From the NCBI RefSeq assembly GCF_003327285.1, contig NZ_KZ848473.1, positions 248,001 through 312,000 of the forward strand: a stretch of 64,000 bases of DNA, given 5' to 3'. Made by a program: the position numbers and the translations under genes. Below, piece after piece: positions 15,093 through 23,499 of this stretch (its first letter is position 1; the number at the start of each line of letters is the position of its first letter). Origin of the DNA: Microbacterium sorbitolivorans. GTDB lineage: Bacteria; Actinomycetota; Actinomycetes; Actinomycetales; Microbacteriaceae. The notes under the pieces are model-generated. The model saw only the letters and a list, made by a program, of their open reading frames with translations, was not told the origin of the DNA and did not search any database.

Positions 15093-15797
15093 ATGACGAC
15101 CACACTTCCCGCAGACGGCCCCATGCGCGCCGCCATCGACGCCGCAAAGCAGCGCGTCGCCGACCTGCACGCCGAGCTTCCGCGCTGGAACCTCGTCGCG
15201 TGGACGGCCGGCAACGTGTCCGAGCGCGTGCCCGGCACCGAGGGCTTCGACGACGTGCTCGTCATCAAGCCGTCGGGCGTCAGCTACGACGAGCTCGATG
15301 CCGACGCGATGGTCGTCTGCGACCTCGACGGCAACCTGCTCGAGGGATCCCGCAACCCCTCGTCCGACACCGCGGCGCACGCCTACGTGTACCGCCACAT
15401 GGCCCACGTGAACGGCGTCGTGCACACGCACTCGACGTACGCGACCGCCTGGGCCGCGCGCGGCGAGGAGATCCCGTGCGTGCTCACGATGATGGGCGAC
15501 GAGTTCGGCGGGCCGATCCCCGTCGGCCCATTCGCGATCATCGGCGACGACTCGATCGGTCACGGCATCGTCGAGACCCTCACGGGCCACCGCTCGACCG
15601 CCGTGCTCATGCAGAACCACGGCCCCTTCACGATCGGCACGTCGGCGAAGGCCGCCGTCAAGACCGCCGTGCTGCTGGAAGAGGTCGCGAAGACGGTTCA
15701 CGTCTCGCGCCAGCTGGGCGAGCCGCTGCCGATCGAGCAGACCCACATCGATTCGCTTTACGACCGTTATCAGAACGTCTACGGACAGAAGGGCTGA
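15093..15797 (+). CDS. araD: L-ribulose-5-phosphate 4-epimerase
   Basis: The 234-residue class II aldolase-fold protein has the zinc site V-V-H-T-H-S-T-Y-A-T at about 107-116 and a third His in L-M-Q-N-H-G-P-F. N-V-S-E-R and K-P-S-G-V-S-Y form the phosphate pocket. It converts L-ribulose 5-phosphate to D-xylulose 5-phosphate, which feeds the pentose phosphate enzymes encoded at 60 kb. AGGAGACGAG precedes ATG 15093; the gene starts 14 bases after the araB stop. Confidence 0.93.
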   Translation: MTTTLPADGPMRAAIDAAKQRVADLHAELPRWNLVAWTAGNVSERVPGTEGFDDVLVIKPSGVSYDELDADAMVVCDLDGNLLEGSRNPSSDTAAHAYVYRHMAHVNGVVHTHSTYATAWAARGEEIPCVLTMMGDEFGGPIPVGPFAIIGDDSIGHGIVETLTGHRSTAVLMQNHGPFTIGTSAKAAVKTAVLLEEVAKTVHVSRQLGEPLPIEQTHIDSLYDRYQNVYGQKG

Positions 15798-15803
15798 GAC
15801 CCC

Positions 15804-17309
15804 ATGACTAAGCCATACGCAGACAAGAAGGTCTGGTTCCTCACGGGCAGCCAGGGCCTCTACGGCGAGGACACGCTGCGCCAGGTTGCCGAGCAGTCGC
15901 AGGGCGTCGTTGCCCTGCTCGACGGCGCCGAGCAGATCCCCGCACCCATCGAGTGGAAGCCGGTCCTCACGGACGCCGACTCGATCCGCCGCGCCATGCT
16001 CGACGCCAACTCGGCCGACGACGTCATCGGCGTCGTCGTCTGGATGCACACCTTCAGCCCCGCGAAGATGTGGATCAAGGGCCTCGAGGAGCTCAACAAG
16101 CCCCTCCTGCACCTGCACACGCAGGCGAACGTCGAGCTGCCGTGGAACGACATCGACTTCGACTTCATGAACCTGAACCAGGCCGCGCACGGCGACCGCG
16201 AGTTCGGCTACATCGCCACGCGCCTCGGCAACGCCCGCAAGACCGTCGTCGGTCACGCGAGCGACCCGCGCGTGCTCGGCGAGGTCGAGACGTGGATCCG
16301 CGCCGCCGCGGGTATCGCGGAGGCGAAGAGCCTCAAGGTCGCCCGCTTCGGCGACAACATGCGCTTCGTCGCCGTCACAGAGGGCGACAAGACCGAGGTC
16401 GAGACGAAGCTCGGCACCGAGGTCAACACCTGGGGCGTGAACGAGCTCGTCGAGAAGGTCGACGCGGCCACCGACGCCCAGATCGACGCGCTCGTCGCCG
16501 AGTACATCGAGCAGTACGACGTCGTCGAGGAGCTGCTCCCCGGCGCCGAGCGTCACGAGTCGCTGCGCGACGCCGCGGCGATCGAGATCGGCCTGCGCGC
16601 CTTCCTCGACGAGGGCGGCTTCAAGGCGTTCACCGACAACTTCGAGGACCTCGGCGCGCTCAAGCAGCTGCCGGGCATCGCGGTGCAGCGCCTCATGGCC
16701 GAGGGCTACGGCTTCGGCGGCGAGGGCGACTGGAAGACCGCCATCCTCGTGCGGCTCTCGGCCGTCATGGGCGCGGGTCGCGAGGGCGGCGCGAGCCTCA
16801 TGGAGGACTACACCTACGACCTGACGCCGGGCGACGGCAAGATCCTCGGCGCGCACATGCTCGAGGTGTCGCCGTCGCTGTCGAGCGCGAAGGCCCGCGT
16901 CGAGATCCACCCGCTCGGCATCGGCGGCAAGGCCGACCCCGTGCGCCTGGTCTTCACGGCCGACGCCGGCCCGGCCGTCGTCGTCGCCCTGAGCGACATC
17001 CGCACGCGCCTGCGCCTCGTCGCGAACGTCGTCGAGAACGTGGATCCGCCGGAGCTGCCGAACCTGCCCGTCGGCCGCGCCGTGTGGCAGCCGAAGCCCG
17101 ACCTGCCGACGTCGGCGGCGTGCTGGATGGCGGCGGGAGCCGCGCACCATACCGTCATGTCGACGGCCGTGGGTCTCGACATCTACCGCGACTTCGCCGA
17201 GATGGCGGGCATCGAGCTGCTCGCGATCGACGAGGACACGACGCTCCGCGGCTTCCGCAACGAGCTGAAGTGGAACCAGGTCTACCACCACATCGCCGAG
17301 GGCTTCTAA
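15804..17309 (+). CDS. araA: L-arabinose isomerase
   Basis: The 501-residue protein matches AraA over its full length: [12 protein letters not shown] near the start, [11 protein letters not shown] at about 76-86, and the metal ligands in [12 protein letters not shown] and at the C-terminal H-H. It converts L-arabinose to L-ribulose in the cytoplasm. It lies six bases after araD and is closed by a terminator, so araB-araD-araA is one transcription unit. Confidence 0.96.
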   Translation: MTKPYADKKVWFLTGSQGLYGEDTLRQVAEQSQGVVALLDGAEQIPAPIEWKPVLTDADSIRRAMLDANSADDVIGVVVWMHTFSPAKMWIKGLEELNKPLLHLHTQANVELPWNDIDFDFMNLNQAAHGDREFGYIATRLGNARKTVVGHASDPRVLGEVETWIRAAAGIAEAKSLKVARFGDNMRFVAVTEGDKTEVETKLGTEVNTWGVNELVEKVDAATDAQIDALVAEYIEQYDVVEELLPGAERHESLRDAAAIEIGLRAFLDEGGFKAFTDNFEDLGALKQLPGIAVQRLMAEGYGFGGEGDWKTAILVRLSAVMGAGREGGASLMEDYTYDLTPGDGKILGAHMLEVSPSLSSAKARVEIHPLGIGGKADPVRLVFTADAGPAVVVALSDIRTRLRLVANVVENVDPPELPNLPVGRAVWQPKPDLPTSAACWMAAGAAHHTVMSTAVGLDIYRDFAEMAGIELLAIDEDTTLRGFRNELKWNQVYHHIAEGF

Positions 17310-17317
17310 GCTGAATG

Positions 17318-17363
17318 AATCCGGTCGTGCGGGGTCTCACGACCCTGCGCGGCCGGATTTTCT
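17318..17363 (+). terminator. Terminator after araA
   Basis: AATCCGG (17318-17324) pairs with CCGGATT (17353-17359); the inner stem GCGGGGTC/GACCCTGC continues it, and a T-run follows. It separates araBDA from the next two genes. Confidence 0.8.
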
Positions 17364-17390
17364 CGTTCTTCAACAACGGAGTTGAGCCGA

Positions 17391-18326
17391 ATGATCAGCG
17401 CACCCTTGACCCGCGATACCTGGCCGATAGCGACCTGCATGCACGGCTTCGCCGCCGTCGGCCGCGACGGCACCCGCCTGCACGACGCGCCGCCCGAGAC
17501 CTGGGACGCCATGTTTGCGCAGATCGAGAACCTCGGGTTCACGGCGGTGGAGATCGCCGATAGCCACATCCGCCCGTCGGAGCTCACGCCAGAGCGCCGC
17601 GGGCTGCTGAAGCAGATCGCGACGAGCCACAGCGTCGAGCTGACGAGCGTGCACGTGCAGCGCCAGAGCGTCATCGAGCCGGGCAGGGGAGAGGAGAACC
17701 TCGCCCATGCCCACGCCGAGATCGACGCGGCCGCCGAACTCGGCATGCGCGTCTTTTCCACGGGCCTGCACCAGCCGTTCTCGGAGGCCCAGCGCAGGGC
17801 GCTGTGGTTCTGGACGGCGCCGGGGCCGGTGGATCCGGACGACGAGGACACCCGCGCCCTCGCGGTGCGGCGCCTGCGCGAGCTCGGCTCGCACGCCGCC
17901 TCCGTGGGGCTGCCGATGGCGCTCGAGATGTACGAGGACACCTACCTCGGGACCGCGGACAGCGCCGTGCGGCTCATCGAGGAGATCGACCTCGACAACG
18001 TCGGCCTCAACCCCGATATCGGCAACCTCGTGCGCCTGCACCGCCCCATCGACGACTGGCGCGAGATGCACGAGAAGACGCTGCCCTACGCGGTGTACTG
18101 GCACGTGAAGAACTACGCCCGCGACGAGGCGGGCGACGGCAGCTGGTTCACCTCGGTGCCGACGAGCATGGAGCTCGGCCTCATCAACTACCGCGAGGTG
18201 GTCGCCCGCGCGATCGAGCTGGGCTTCCGCGGCCCGTTCCTCATGGAACAGTACGGCGGCGACAGCCTCGGCGTCTGCGCGACCAATCGCGACTACCTGC
18301 GCACGCTGCTGCCGGCGAGCGCCTGA
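17391..18326 (+). CDS. Sugar phosphate isomerase/epimerase-like TIM-barrel protein
   Basis: The 311-residue protein has the xylose isomerase-like TIM-barrel metal ligands: L-E-M-Y-E-D-T at about 179-185, N-P-D-I-G-N near 206-211, W-H-V-K-N-Y near 239-244, and a final M-E-Q-Y-G-G-D. The family isomerises or dehydrates sugars, inositols and sugar acids. ATG 17391 is preceded by GGAG. It sits after the araA terminator and 15 bases before a dehydrogenase-like gene, so those two form a pair. The substrate is unknown. Confidence 0.75.
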   Translation: MISAPLTRDTWPIATCMHGFAAVGRDGTRLHDAPPETWDAMFAQIENLGFTAVEIADSHIRPSELTPERRGLLKQIATSHSVELTSVHVQRQSVIEPGRGEENLAHAHAEIDAAAELGMRVFSTGLHQPFSEAQRRALWFWTAPGPVDPDDEDTRALAVRRLRELGSHAASVGLPMALEMYEDTYLGTADSAVRLIEEIDLDNVGLNPDIGNLVRLHRPIDDWREMHEKTLPYAVYWHVKNYARDEAGDGSWFTSVPTSMELGLINYREVVARAIELGFRGPFLMEQYGGDSLGVCATNRDYLRTLLPASA

Positions 18327-18341
18327 ACGAGGAGCGGGACA

Positions 18342-19292
18342 ATGACGAACCCCACCTACGCCGTCATCGGAAGCGGATACATGGGCGGCGGCATCGCGCA
18401 ATCGCTCGCGCTCTCGGGCGCCGACGTGCGCATCGCCGACGTGAGCCTCGATATCGCCACCGCCAACCGCGAGCGCCTCATCGCCGAGGCGGCCGCGTTC
18501 GAGGGCGATGAGCTGTTTCCGGAGGGCGCGGCCGAGTTGATCGCCGAGCGCGTCACCGCCGCGACCGTCGAGGACGCCGTCGACGGCGCGAGCTTCGTCG
18601 AGGAGGCCGTGCCTGAGAAGATCGAGATCAAGCACGAGACGCTGCGGCGCGTCTCCGCCGCCGCCGCACCCGACGCGATCATCGGATCCAACACCTCGAC
18701 GATCCTCATCTCGCGCATCGCGGAGGCGGTGGAGCGCCCCGAGCGCTTCCTCGGCGTGCACTTCTCGAACCCGGCCCCGTTCATCCCGGGCGTCGAGTTG
18801 ATCCCGCACGCGGGCACCGACGAGCGGATCCTGCCCACGGTCGAGGCGATCGTCGCCGCGACCGGCAAGCAGACCGCCCGCATCACCGACGCCACGGGCT
18901 TCGTGCTGAACCGGTTGCAGTACGCGCTGTTCCACGAGGCCACGCAGTTGGTCGAGGAGGGCGTGGCAACCGCCGACGACATCGACACGATTGTGCGCAC
19001 GACCTTCGGCTTCCGGCTGCCGTTCTTCGGCCCGTTCGCGATCGCCGACATGGCCGGCCTCGACGTGTACGCGTTCTGCTATGCCTCGCTCCAGACGCGC
19101 TGGCCCGAGCGATTCGCGACGCCGGATTCGCTCGCGGAGCTCGTCGCCGCGGGCAAGTTCGGCACGAAGTCGGGCGCGGGCTACCTCGACGTTCCCGCCG
19201 AGCGCACGGCCGAGCTCGTGGCCTATCGCAACCGGGCCTACGTCGCGATGCAGAAGCTGCTCGACGAGCTCGGCCCGGCGCCGATTCACTAG
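18342..19292 (+). CDS. 3-hydroxyacyl-CoA dehydrogenase-like NAD-dependent dehydrogenase
   Basis: The 316-residue protein opens with the Rossmann motif G-S-G-Y-M-G-G-G-I-A (10-19), has S-N-T-S-T-I near 112-117 and the catalytic His region G-V-H-F-S-N-P-A-P-F-I-P-G-V-E near 132-146, and ends with the dimerising helical domain. Besides fatty-acid enzymes, this family includes L-gulonate 3-dehydrogenase (lambda-crystallin). The surrounding sugar genes favour a hydroxy-acid or sugar-acid substrate over an acyl-CoA. GAGCGGGAC lies before the ATG. Confidence 0.75.
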   Translation: MTNPTYAVIGSGYMGGGIAQSLALSGADVRIADVSLDIATANRERLIAEAAAFEGDELFPEGAAELIAERVTAATVEDAVDGASFVEEAVPEKIEIKHETLRRVSAAAAPDAIIGSNTSTILISRIAEAVERPERFLGVHFSNPAPFIPGVELIPHAGTDERILPTVEAIVAATGKQTARITDATGFVLNRLQYALFHEATQLVEEGVATADDIDTIVRTTFGFRLPFFGPFAIADMAGLDVYAFCYASLQTRWPERFATPDSLAELVAAGKFGTKSGAGYLDVPAERTAELVAYRNRAYVAMQKLLDELGPAPIH

Positions 19293-19308
19293 CGGTTTCG
19301 CCAGCCGC

Positions 19309-19367
19309 TTGACACGCGCCGCCTTCCTCTGCGATCCTCAATTTCAACGTTTACTTACAACGTTTAC
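19309..19367 (+). promoter_or_regulatory. Promoter with repeated AACGTT boxes ahead of the GH51 operon
   Basis: TTGACA (19309-19314) is a consensus -35; GATCCT (19333-19338) lies 18 bases on. Two exact copies of CAACGTTTAC follow at 19345-19354 and 19358-19367, 13 bases apart, each with the palindromic core AACGTT. They sit at the expected transcription start, a repressor position. The LacI protein at the end of the operon is the obvious candidate ligand. Confidence 0.6.
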
Positions 19368-19397
19368 CGATTTTGCCAGCGTCAAGCAAGGAAGCTC

Positions 19398-20909
19398 ATG
19401 TCCCACGCGTACCTCACCGTCGATCCGCGCTTCGCGATCGGTCCGATCCGCCGCAACATCTTCGGCGGCTTCGTCGAGCACCTCGGCCGCCACATCTACA
19501 GCGGCATCTTCGAGCCCGGCCACCCGACCGCCGACGCCGAGGGCTTCCGCCAGGACGTCATCGACCTCGTGCGCGAGCTCGGCGTCGAGACGATCCGTTA
19601 CCCCGGCGGCAACTTCGTCTCGGGCTTCCGCTGGGAGGACAGCGTGGGCCCGGTCGACGAGCGCCCGCGCCGCCTCGACCTCGCCTGGCACTCGACCGAG
19701 ACCAACGAGGTCGGCCTGCACGAGTTCGCCTCGTGGCTCGAGAAGGTCGACAGCGAGCTCATGATGGCGATCAACCTCGGCACGCGCGGCGTGCTCGAGG
19801 CGCTCGACCTCTTCGAGTACACGAACGTGTCCGCCCAGACCGCGCTCACCGACCAGCGCGCCGCGAACGGCCGACAGGACCCGTTCGGCGTGAAGATGTG
19901 GTGCCTCGGCAACGAGATGGACGGCCCGTGGCAGCTCGGCCACCGCTCGGCAGACGACTACGGCAAGATCGCCTCGCAGACCGCGAAGGCGCTGCGCCAG
20001 GTCGACAACGGTGTCACGCTCGTCGTGTGCGGCTCGTCGGGCGCCGACATGCCGACGTTCGGCGAGTGGGAGCGCGTCGTGCTGCAGCACTCGTACGACG
20101 ACGTCGACCTCATCTCGTGCCACGCGTACTACGAGCCGAAGTCGGGCGATCTCGACTCGTTCCTCGCCTCGGGCGTCGACATGGACGGCTTCATCGATAC
20201 CGTCGTGAAGACGGCCGATCACGTGGGCGCGGTCCGCGGATCCTCGAAGAAGATCGACATCTCGTTCGACGAGTGGAACGTCTGGTACCAGAGCCGCTTC
20301 GAGAACGAGGAGCGGATCCAGGATCCGGAGGCCTGGCCGATCGCGCCCCGCCTGCTGGAGGACATCTACTCGGTCATCGACGCCGTCGTGTTCGGCGACC
20401 TCATGATCACGCTCCTGCGCCACGCCGACCGCGTCGCGAGCGCCTCGCTCGCGCAGCTCGTCAACGTCATCGCGCCCATCATGACCGAGCCGGGCGGCAT
20501 CGCGTGGCGCCAGACCACGTTCTTCCCGTTCTCGATCACCTCGCGCCTCGCACGGGGCACGGCGCTTGAGGTCAAGGTCGACGCCCCGACCTACGAGACG
20601 AAGCGCTTCGGCACCGTCTCGCTGATCGACACGGTCGCGACGCATGACGCCGAGACGGGGGAGAGCGCCGTCTTCCTCGTGAACCGTTCGCAGACCGAAT
20701 CGATCGAGGTGACGGTCGACACGACCGCCCTCGGTGCCACGGAGATCCGCGAATCGCATACGCTTGCCGATAACGATATCCACGCGAAGAACACTCTCGA
20801 GGATCCGGAGCGTGTGACGACGCACGAAAACGTCTCAGCGCGCCTCGAGGACGGCGCCCTCAAGGTCACTCTGCCGCCCGTATCCTGGACTGCGATCGCA
20901 CTCTCCTAA
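19398..20909 (+). CDS. abfA: Alpha-N-arabinofuranosidase, GH51
   Basis: The 503-residue enzyme has the GH51 N-terminus F-G-G-F-V-E-H-L-G-R-H-I-Y, the acid/base Glu173 in C-L-G-N-E-M-D-G, and the nucleophile Glu292 in I-S-F-D-E-W-N-V-W-Y. It releases terminal L-arabinofuranose. No signal peptide is present, so it works inside the cell on imported arabino-oligosaccharides. It is the first gene of a three-gene operon and feeds arabinose to AraABD encoded just upstream. Confidence 0.95.
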   Translation: MSHAYLTVDPRFAIGPIRRNIFGGFVEHLGRHIYSGIFEPGHPTADAEGFRQDVIDLVRELGVETIRYPGGNFVSGFRWEDSVGPVDERPRRLDLAWHSTETNEVGLHEFASWLEKVDSELMMAINLGTRGVLEALDLFEYTNVSAQTALTDQRAANGRQDPFGVKMWCLGNEMDGPWQLGHRSADDYGKIASQTAKALRQVDNGVTLVVCGSSGADMPTFGEWERVVLQHSYDDVDLISCHAYYEPKSGDLDSFLASGVDMDGFIDTVVKTADHVGAVRGSSKKIDISFDEWNVWYQSRFENEERIQDPEAWPIAPRLLEDIYSVIDAVVFGDLMITLLRHADRVASASLAQLVNVIAPIMTEPGGIAWRQTTFFPFSITSRLARGTALEVKVDAPTYETKRFGTVSLIDTVATHDAETGESAVFLVNRSQTESIEVTVDTTALGATEIRESHTLADNDIHAKNTLEDPERVTTHENVSARLEDGALKVTLPPVSWTAIALS

Positions 20910-20921
20910 CGAAAGACGGCA

Positions 20922-22166
20922 ATGACGCAAGAACGTAATTGGGCTGAGAACTTCACCTACTCCGCGGAGCGCGTGGCGCGACCGCAGTCCACCGACGAGC
21001 TGCGCGATGTCATTCGCGGCGGCGGCCAGATCCGGGCGATCGGGTCGCGCCACTGCTTCAACGACATCGCCGACACGACGGGCACCCTGATCTCGCTGGC
21101 AGAGCTGCCGCGCGAGATCGAGGTCACGGGCGACAGCGTGAAGTTCTCGGGCGGCCTCCGCTACGGCGACATCGCACCGGTGCTCCAGGAGCACGGCCGC
21201 GCCCTCGCGAACCTTGCGTCATTGCCGCACATCTCGGTCGCCGGCGCGATCGCGACCGGTACCCACGGATCCGGTGACAAGCTCGGCTCGCTCGCGACCG
21301 CCGTGCGGTCGATCACCTTCGTGACGAGCGAGGGAGACGAGGTCGTCTTCGAGGGTACCGACACCGACTTCGGTGGCGCGCCCGTGCACCTCGGCGCTCT
21401 CGGAATCGTGACGGAGCTCGAGCTCGCCACCGAGCCGAGCTACGACATCGCGCAGCACACCTTCGACGGCCCGCGCTGGGCCGATGTTCTCTCGGACTAC
21501 GACGCCGTCACGGGCCTCGGCGACAGCGTGAGCCTGTTCACGACGTGGCGCGACACCGAGCGCGCCGACCAGCTGTGGGTGAAGACCCGCGGCAACGGCG
21601 TCGACGAGCGGGTCGTCTCGCGCCTCGGCGCAGTGCCGGCCGATGGCGCGCGCCACCCGATCCTCGGCGTCGACCCGATCGCCTGCAACCCGCAGCGCGG
21701 CGTCAAGGGCCCCTGGTTCGAGCGCCTGCCGCACTTCCGCATGGACTTCACGCCGAGCGTCGGCGCCGAGCTCCAGAGCGAGTTCCTCATCGCGCGCGAG
21801 GACGCCCCGGCGGCGATCGAGGCCATCTCGAAGATCGCGCACGTGATCTCGCCACTGCTGTTCGTGAACGAGATCCGCTCGGTCGCGGCGTCGGAGCTGT
21901 GGCTCGACCCCGCCTACGGCCGCGACTCGGTGGCGCTGCACTTCACGTGGCACCGCGACGAGCCCGCCGTGCGCGCCGTGCTCGTCGAGCTCGAGGCGGC
22001 GCTCGCGCCCTTCGGCGCCCGTCCGCACTGGGGCAAGGTCTACACGACCCCGGGCGAGGCCGTCGCGGCCCTGTACCCGCGCTTCGACGACTTCCGCGAG
22101 CTGCGCGCGAAGCTGGATCCGGCTGGCCGCCTGCTCAACGAGTACAGCCGCCGAATCGGCCTCTAA
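20922..22166 (+). CDS. Alditol oxidase-type FAD-dependent oxidoreductase
   Basis: The 414-residue protein belongs to the FAD-binding group of AldO/xylitol oxidase and aldonolactone oxidases. I-G-S-R-H-C-F-N-D-I-A-D-T near 40-52 carries the His that binds FAD covalently in AldO; S-V-A-G-A-I-A-T-G-T-H-G-S-G follows. The C-terminal H-W-G-K is the substrate-side motif. The family oxidises the end of polyols such as xylitol or sorbitol with O2, giving aldose and hydrogen peroxide. It lies 12 bases after the arabinofuranosidase gene. A polyol derived from arabinose is a guess. Confidence 0.8.
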   Translation: MTQERNWAENFTYSAERVARPQSTDELRDVIRGGGQIRAIGSRHCFNDIADTTGTLISLAELPREIEVTGDSVKFSGGLRYGDIAPVLQEHGRALANLASLPHISVAGAIATGTHGSGDKLGSLATAVRSITFVTSEGDEVVFEGTDTDFGGAPVHLGALGIVTELELATEPSYDIAQHTFDGPRWADVLSDYDAVTGLGDSVSLFTTWRDTERADQLWVKTRGNGVDERVVSRLGAVPADGARHPILGVDPIACNPQRGVKGPWFERLPHFRMDFTPSVGAELQSEFLIAREDAPAAIEAISKIAHVISPLLFVNEIRSVAASELWLDPAYGRDSVALHFTWHRDEPAVRAVLVELEAALAPFGARPHWGKVYTTPGEAVAALYPRFDDFRELRAKLDPAGRLLNEYSRRIGL

Positions 22167-22179
22167 GAGGGGAGTGCGG

Positions 22180-23181
22180 GTGGTCGCCACGCTCAAGGAC
22201 GTTGCGGCGCGCGCGGGCGTGTCGATCAAGACCGTCTCGAACGTGATCCACGGCCACCCGCACATCCGCGACACCACGCGCGAGCGCGTCGAGCAGGCGA
22301 TCGTCGAGCTCGAGTACTCGCCGAACCACACGGCCCGCAGCCTGCGATCGGGGCGCACGGGCGTCATCACCCTCGCCGTGCCGGATCTCTCGCTGAGCTA
22401 CTTCGCCGAGCTCGCGGGCTCAGTCATCGCGGTCGCGGAGGAATCCGGCCTCGCGGTGCAGGTCGAGCAGACGGGCGGCACGCGCGAGCGCGAGATCGCG
22501 CTGCTCAAGACGCCCCGCGTGCGCATGACCGACGGGCTGCTCTTCAGCCCGCTCGAGATGGACCGCGGCGACATCGACGCGCTCAGGGTCGGTTACCCGC
22601 TGGTGCTGCTCGGCGAGCGCATCTTCGACGGCCCCGCCGATCACGTGACGATGCAGAACACGGAGGCCGCGCGCGCCGCGACCGAGTACCTCATCGACCG
22701 CGGCCGGCGTCGCGTGGCGGTCATCGGCGCCCACGAGGGCGAAGAAACCGGATCCGCCGGCCTGCGCCTCGCGGGCTATCGGCAGGCGCTCGAGGCGCGC
22801 GGCATCGCCTACGACGCCGCGCTCGCCGAGCCCGCCGAGGCGTGGCACCGCCGCAACGGCGTCGACGCCACGCGCGCGCTGCTCGCGCGCGGGGCGAGGT
22901 TTGACGCGCTCTTCGCTCTGAACGATGCGCTCGCCTTCGGCGCGCTCCGGGCGCTCGAGCGACACGGCCTCGCGGTGCCGGACGACGTCGCCGTCATCGG
23001 CTTCGACAACGTCGACGAGAGCGCCTTCTCGATTCCCGCGCTCACGACGGTAGAGCCCGGCCGCGAGTGGATCGCGCGCCAGGCGGTCGCGATGCTGTCG
23101 CGGCGGATCGAGGATCCGCAGGCCGACCCGACGACGCTCTTCGCGTCCTACCGCATCGTCGAACGCGAGTCGACGCCGTAG
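22180..23181 (+). CDS. LacI-family regulator of the GH51-oxidase operon
   Basis: The 333-residue protein begins T-L-K-D-V-A-A-R-A-G-V-S-I-K-T-V-S-N-V-I-H, a LacI headpiece with the hinge S-L-R-S-G-R-T. The sensor domain ends with A-V-I-G-F-D-N-V-D-E-S-A-F. GTG 22180 is preferred to GTG 22174 because AGAGGGGAG (22166-22174) then has normal spacing. It is the last gene of its operon, so it probably autoregulates through the AACGTT boxes. Its stop is five bases from the convergent small membrane protein. Confidence 0.85.
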   Translation: MVATLKDVAARAGVSIKTVSNVIHGHPHIRDTTRERVEQAIVELEYSPNHTARSLRSGRTGVITLAVPDLSLSYFAELAGSVIAVAEESGLAVQVEQTGGTREREIALLKTPRVRMTDGLLFSPLEMDRGDIDALRVGYPLVLLGERIFDGPADHVTMQNTEAARAATEYLIDRGRRRVAVIGAHEGEETGSAGLRLAGYRQALEARGIAYDAALAEPAEAWHRRNGVDATRALLARGARFDALFALNDALAFGALRALERHGLAVPDDVAVIGFDNVDESAFSIPALTTVEPGREWIARQAVAMLSRRIEDPQADPTTLFASYRIVERESTP

Positions 23182-23185
23182 GGCG

Positions 23186-23455
23186 TTACTTCTTCTTGCT
23201 CTTCTTCGGCTTCGACGCGCCGCGCACGTACTTGTACTCGGAGCCGGCGATGGGAGAGTCCGCCGCGACGACGCCGCCGTTCGAGGCCTTCTTGATGTCG
23301 AGGATCATGCCGATCGACAGCATGACCGTGATGCCCCAGCTGAGCCACGCGAGCGCGACGCGCCACGTGAACGCCTGCTGATCGGATCCGCGAAGGAGCG
23401 AGTATCCCTGAGTGACCGCTCCGATGATGCCCGTGCCGAGAAGATACTTGCGCAT
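23186..23455 (-). CDS. Small membrane protein of unknown function
   Basis: The 89-residue protein has a weakly hydrophobic N-terminal stretch (5-21) and a clear helix at about 31-53 (W-R-V-A-L-A-W-L-S-W-G-I-T-V-M-L). Its tail is lysine-rich, ending K-P-K-K-S-K-K-K. The positive-inside rule places that tail in the cytoplasm. I do not recognise a family. It is divergent from the trehalose gene with 44 bases between starts. Confidence 0.65.
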   Translation of the reverse strand: MRKYLLGTGIIGAVTQGYSLLRGSDQQAFTWRVALAWLSWGITVMLSIGMILDIKKASNGGVVAADSPIAGSEYKYVRGASKPKKSKKK

Positions 23456-23499
23456 GACCTCAGGCTACTAGGCTGGCCGCAGAGAAGGAGCGTGCAAAC

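Noticed and set aside
14898..17291. Long minus-strand open frame (797 codons) opposite araB, araD and araA
   Set aside because: It spans three well-supported genes antisense and shows no family motif; a high-GC shadow.
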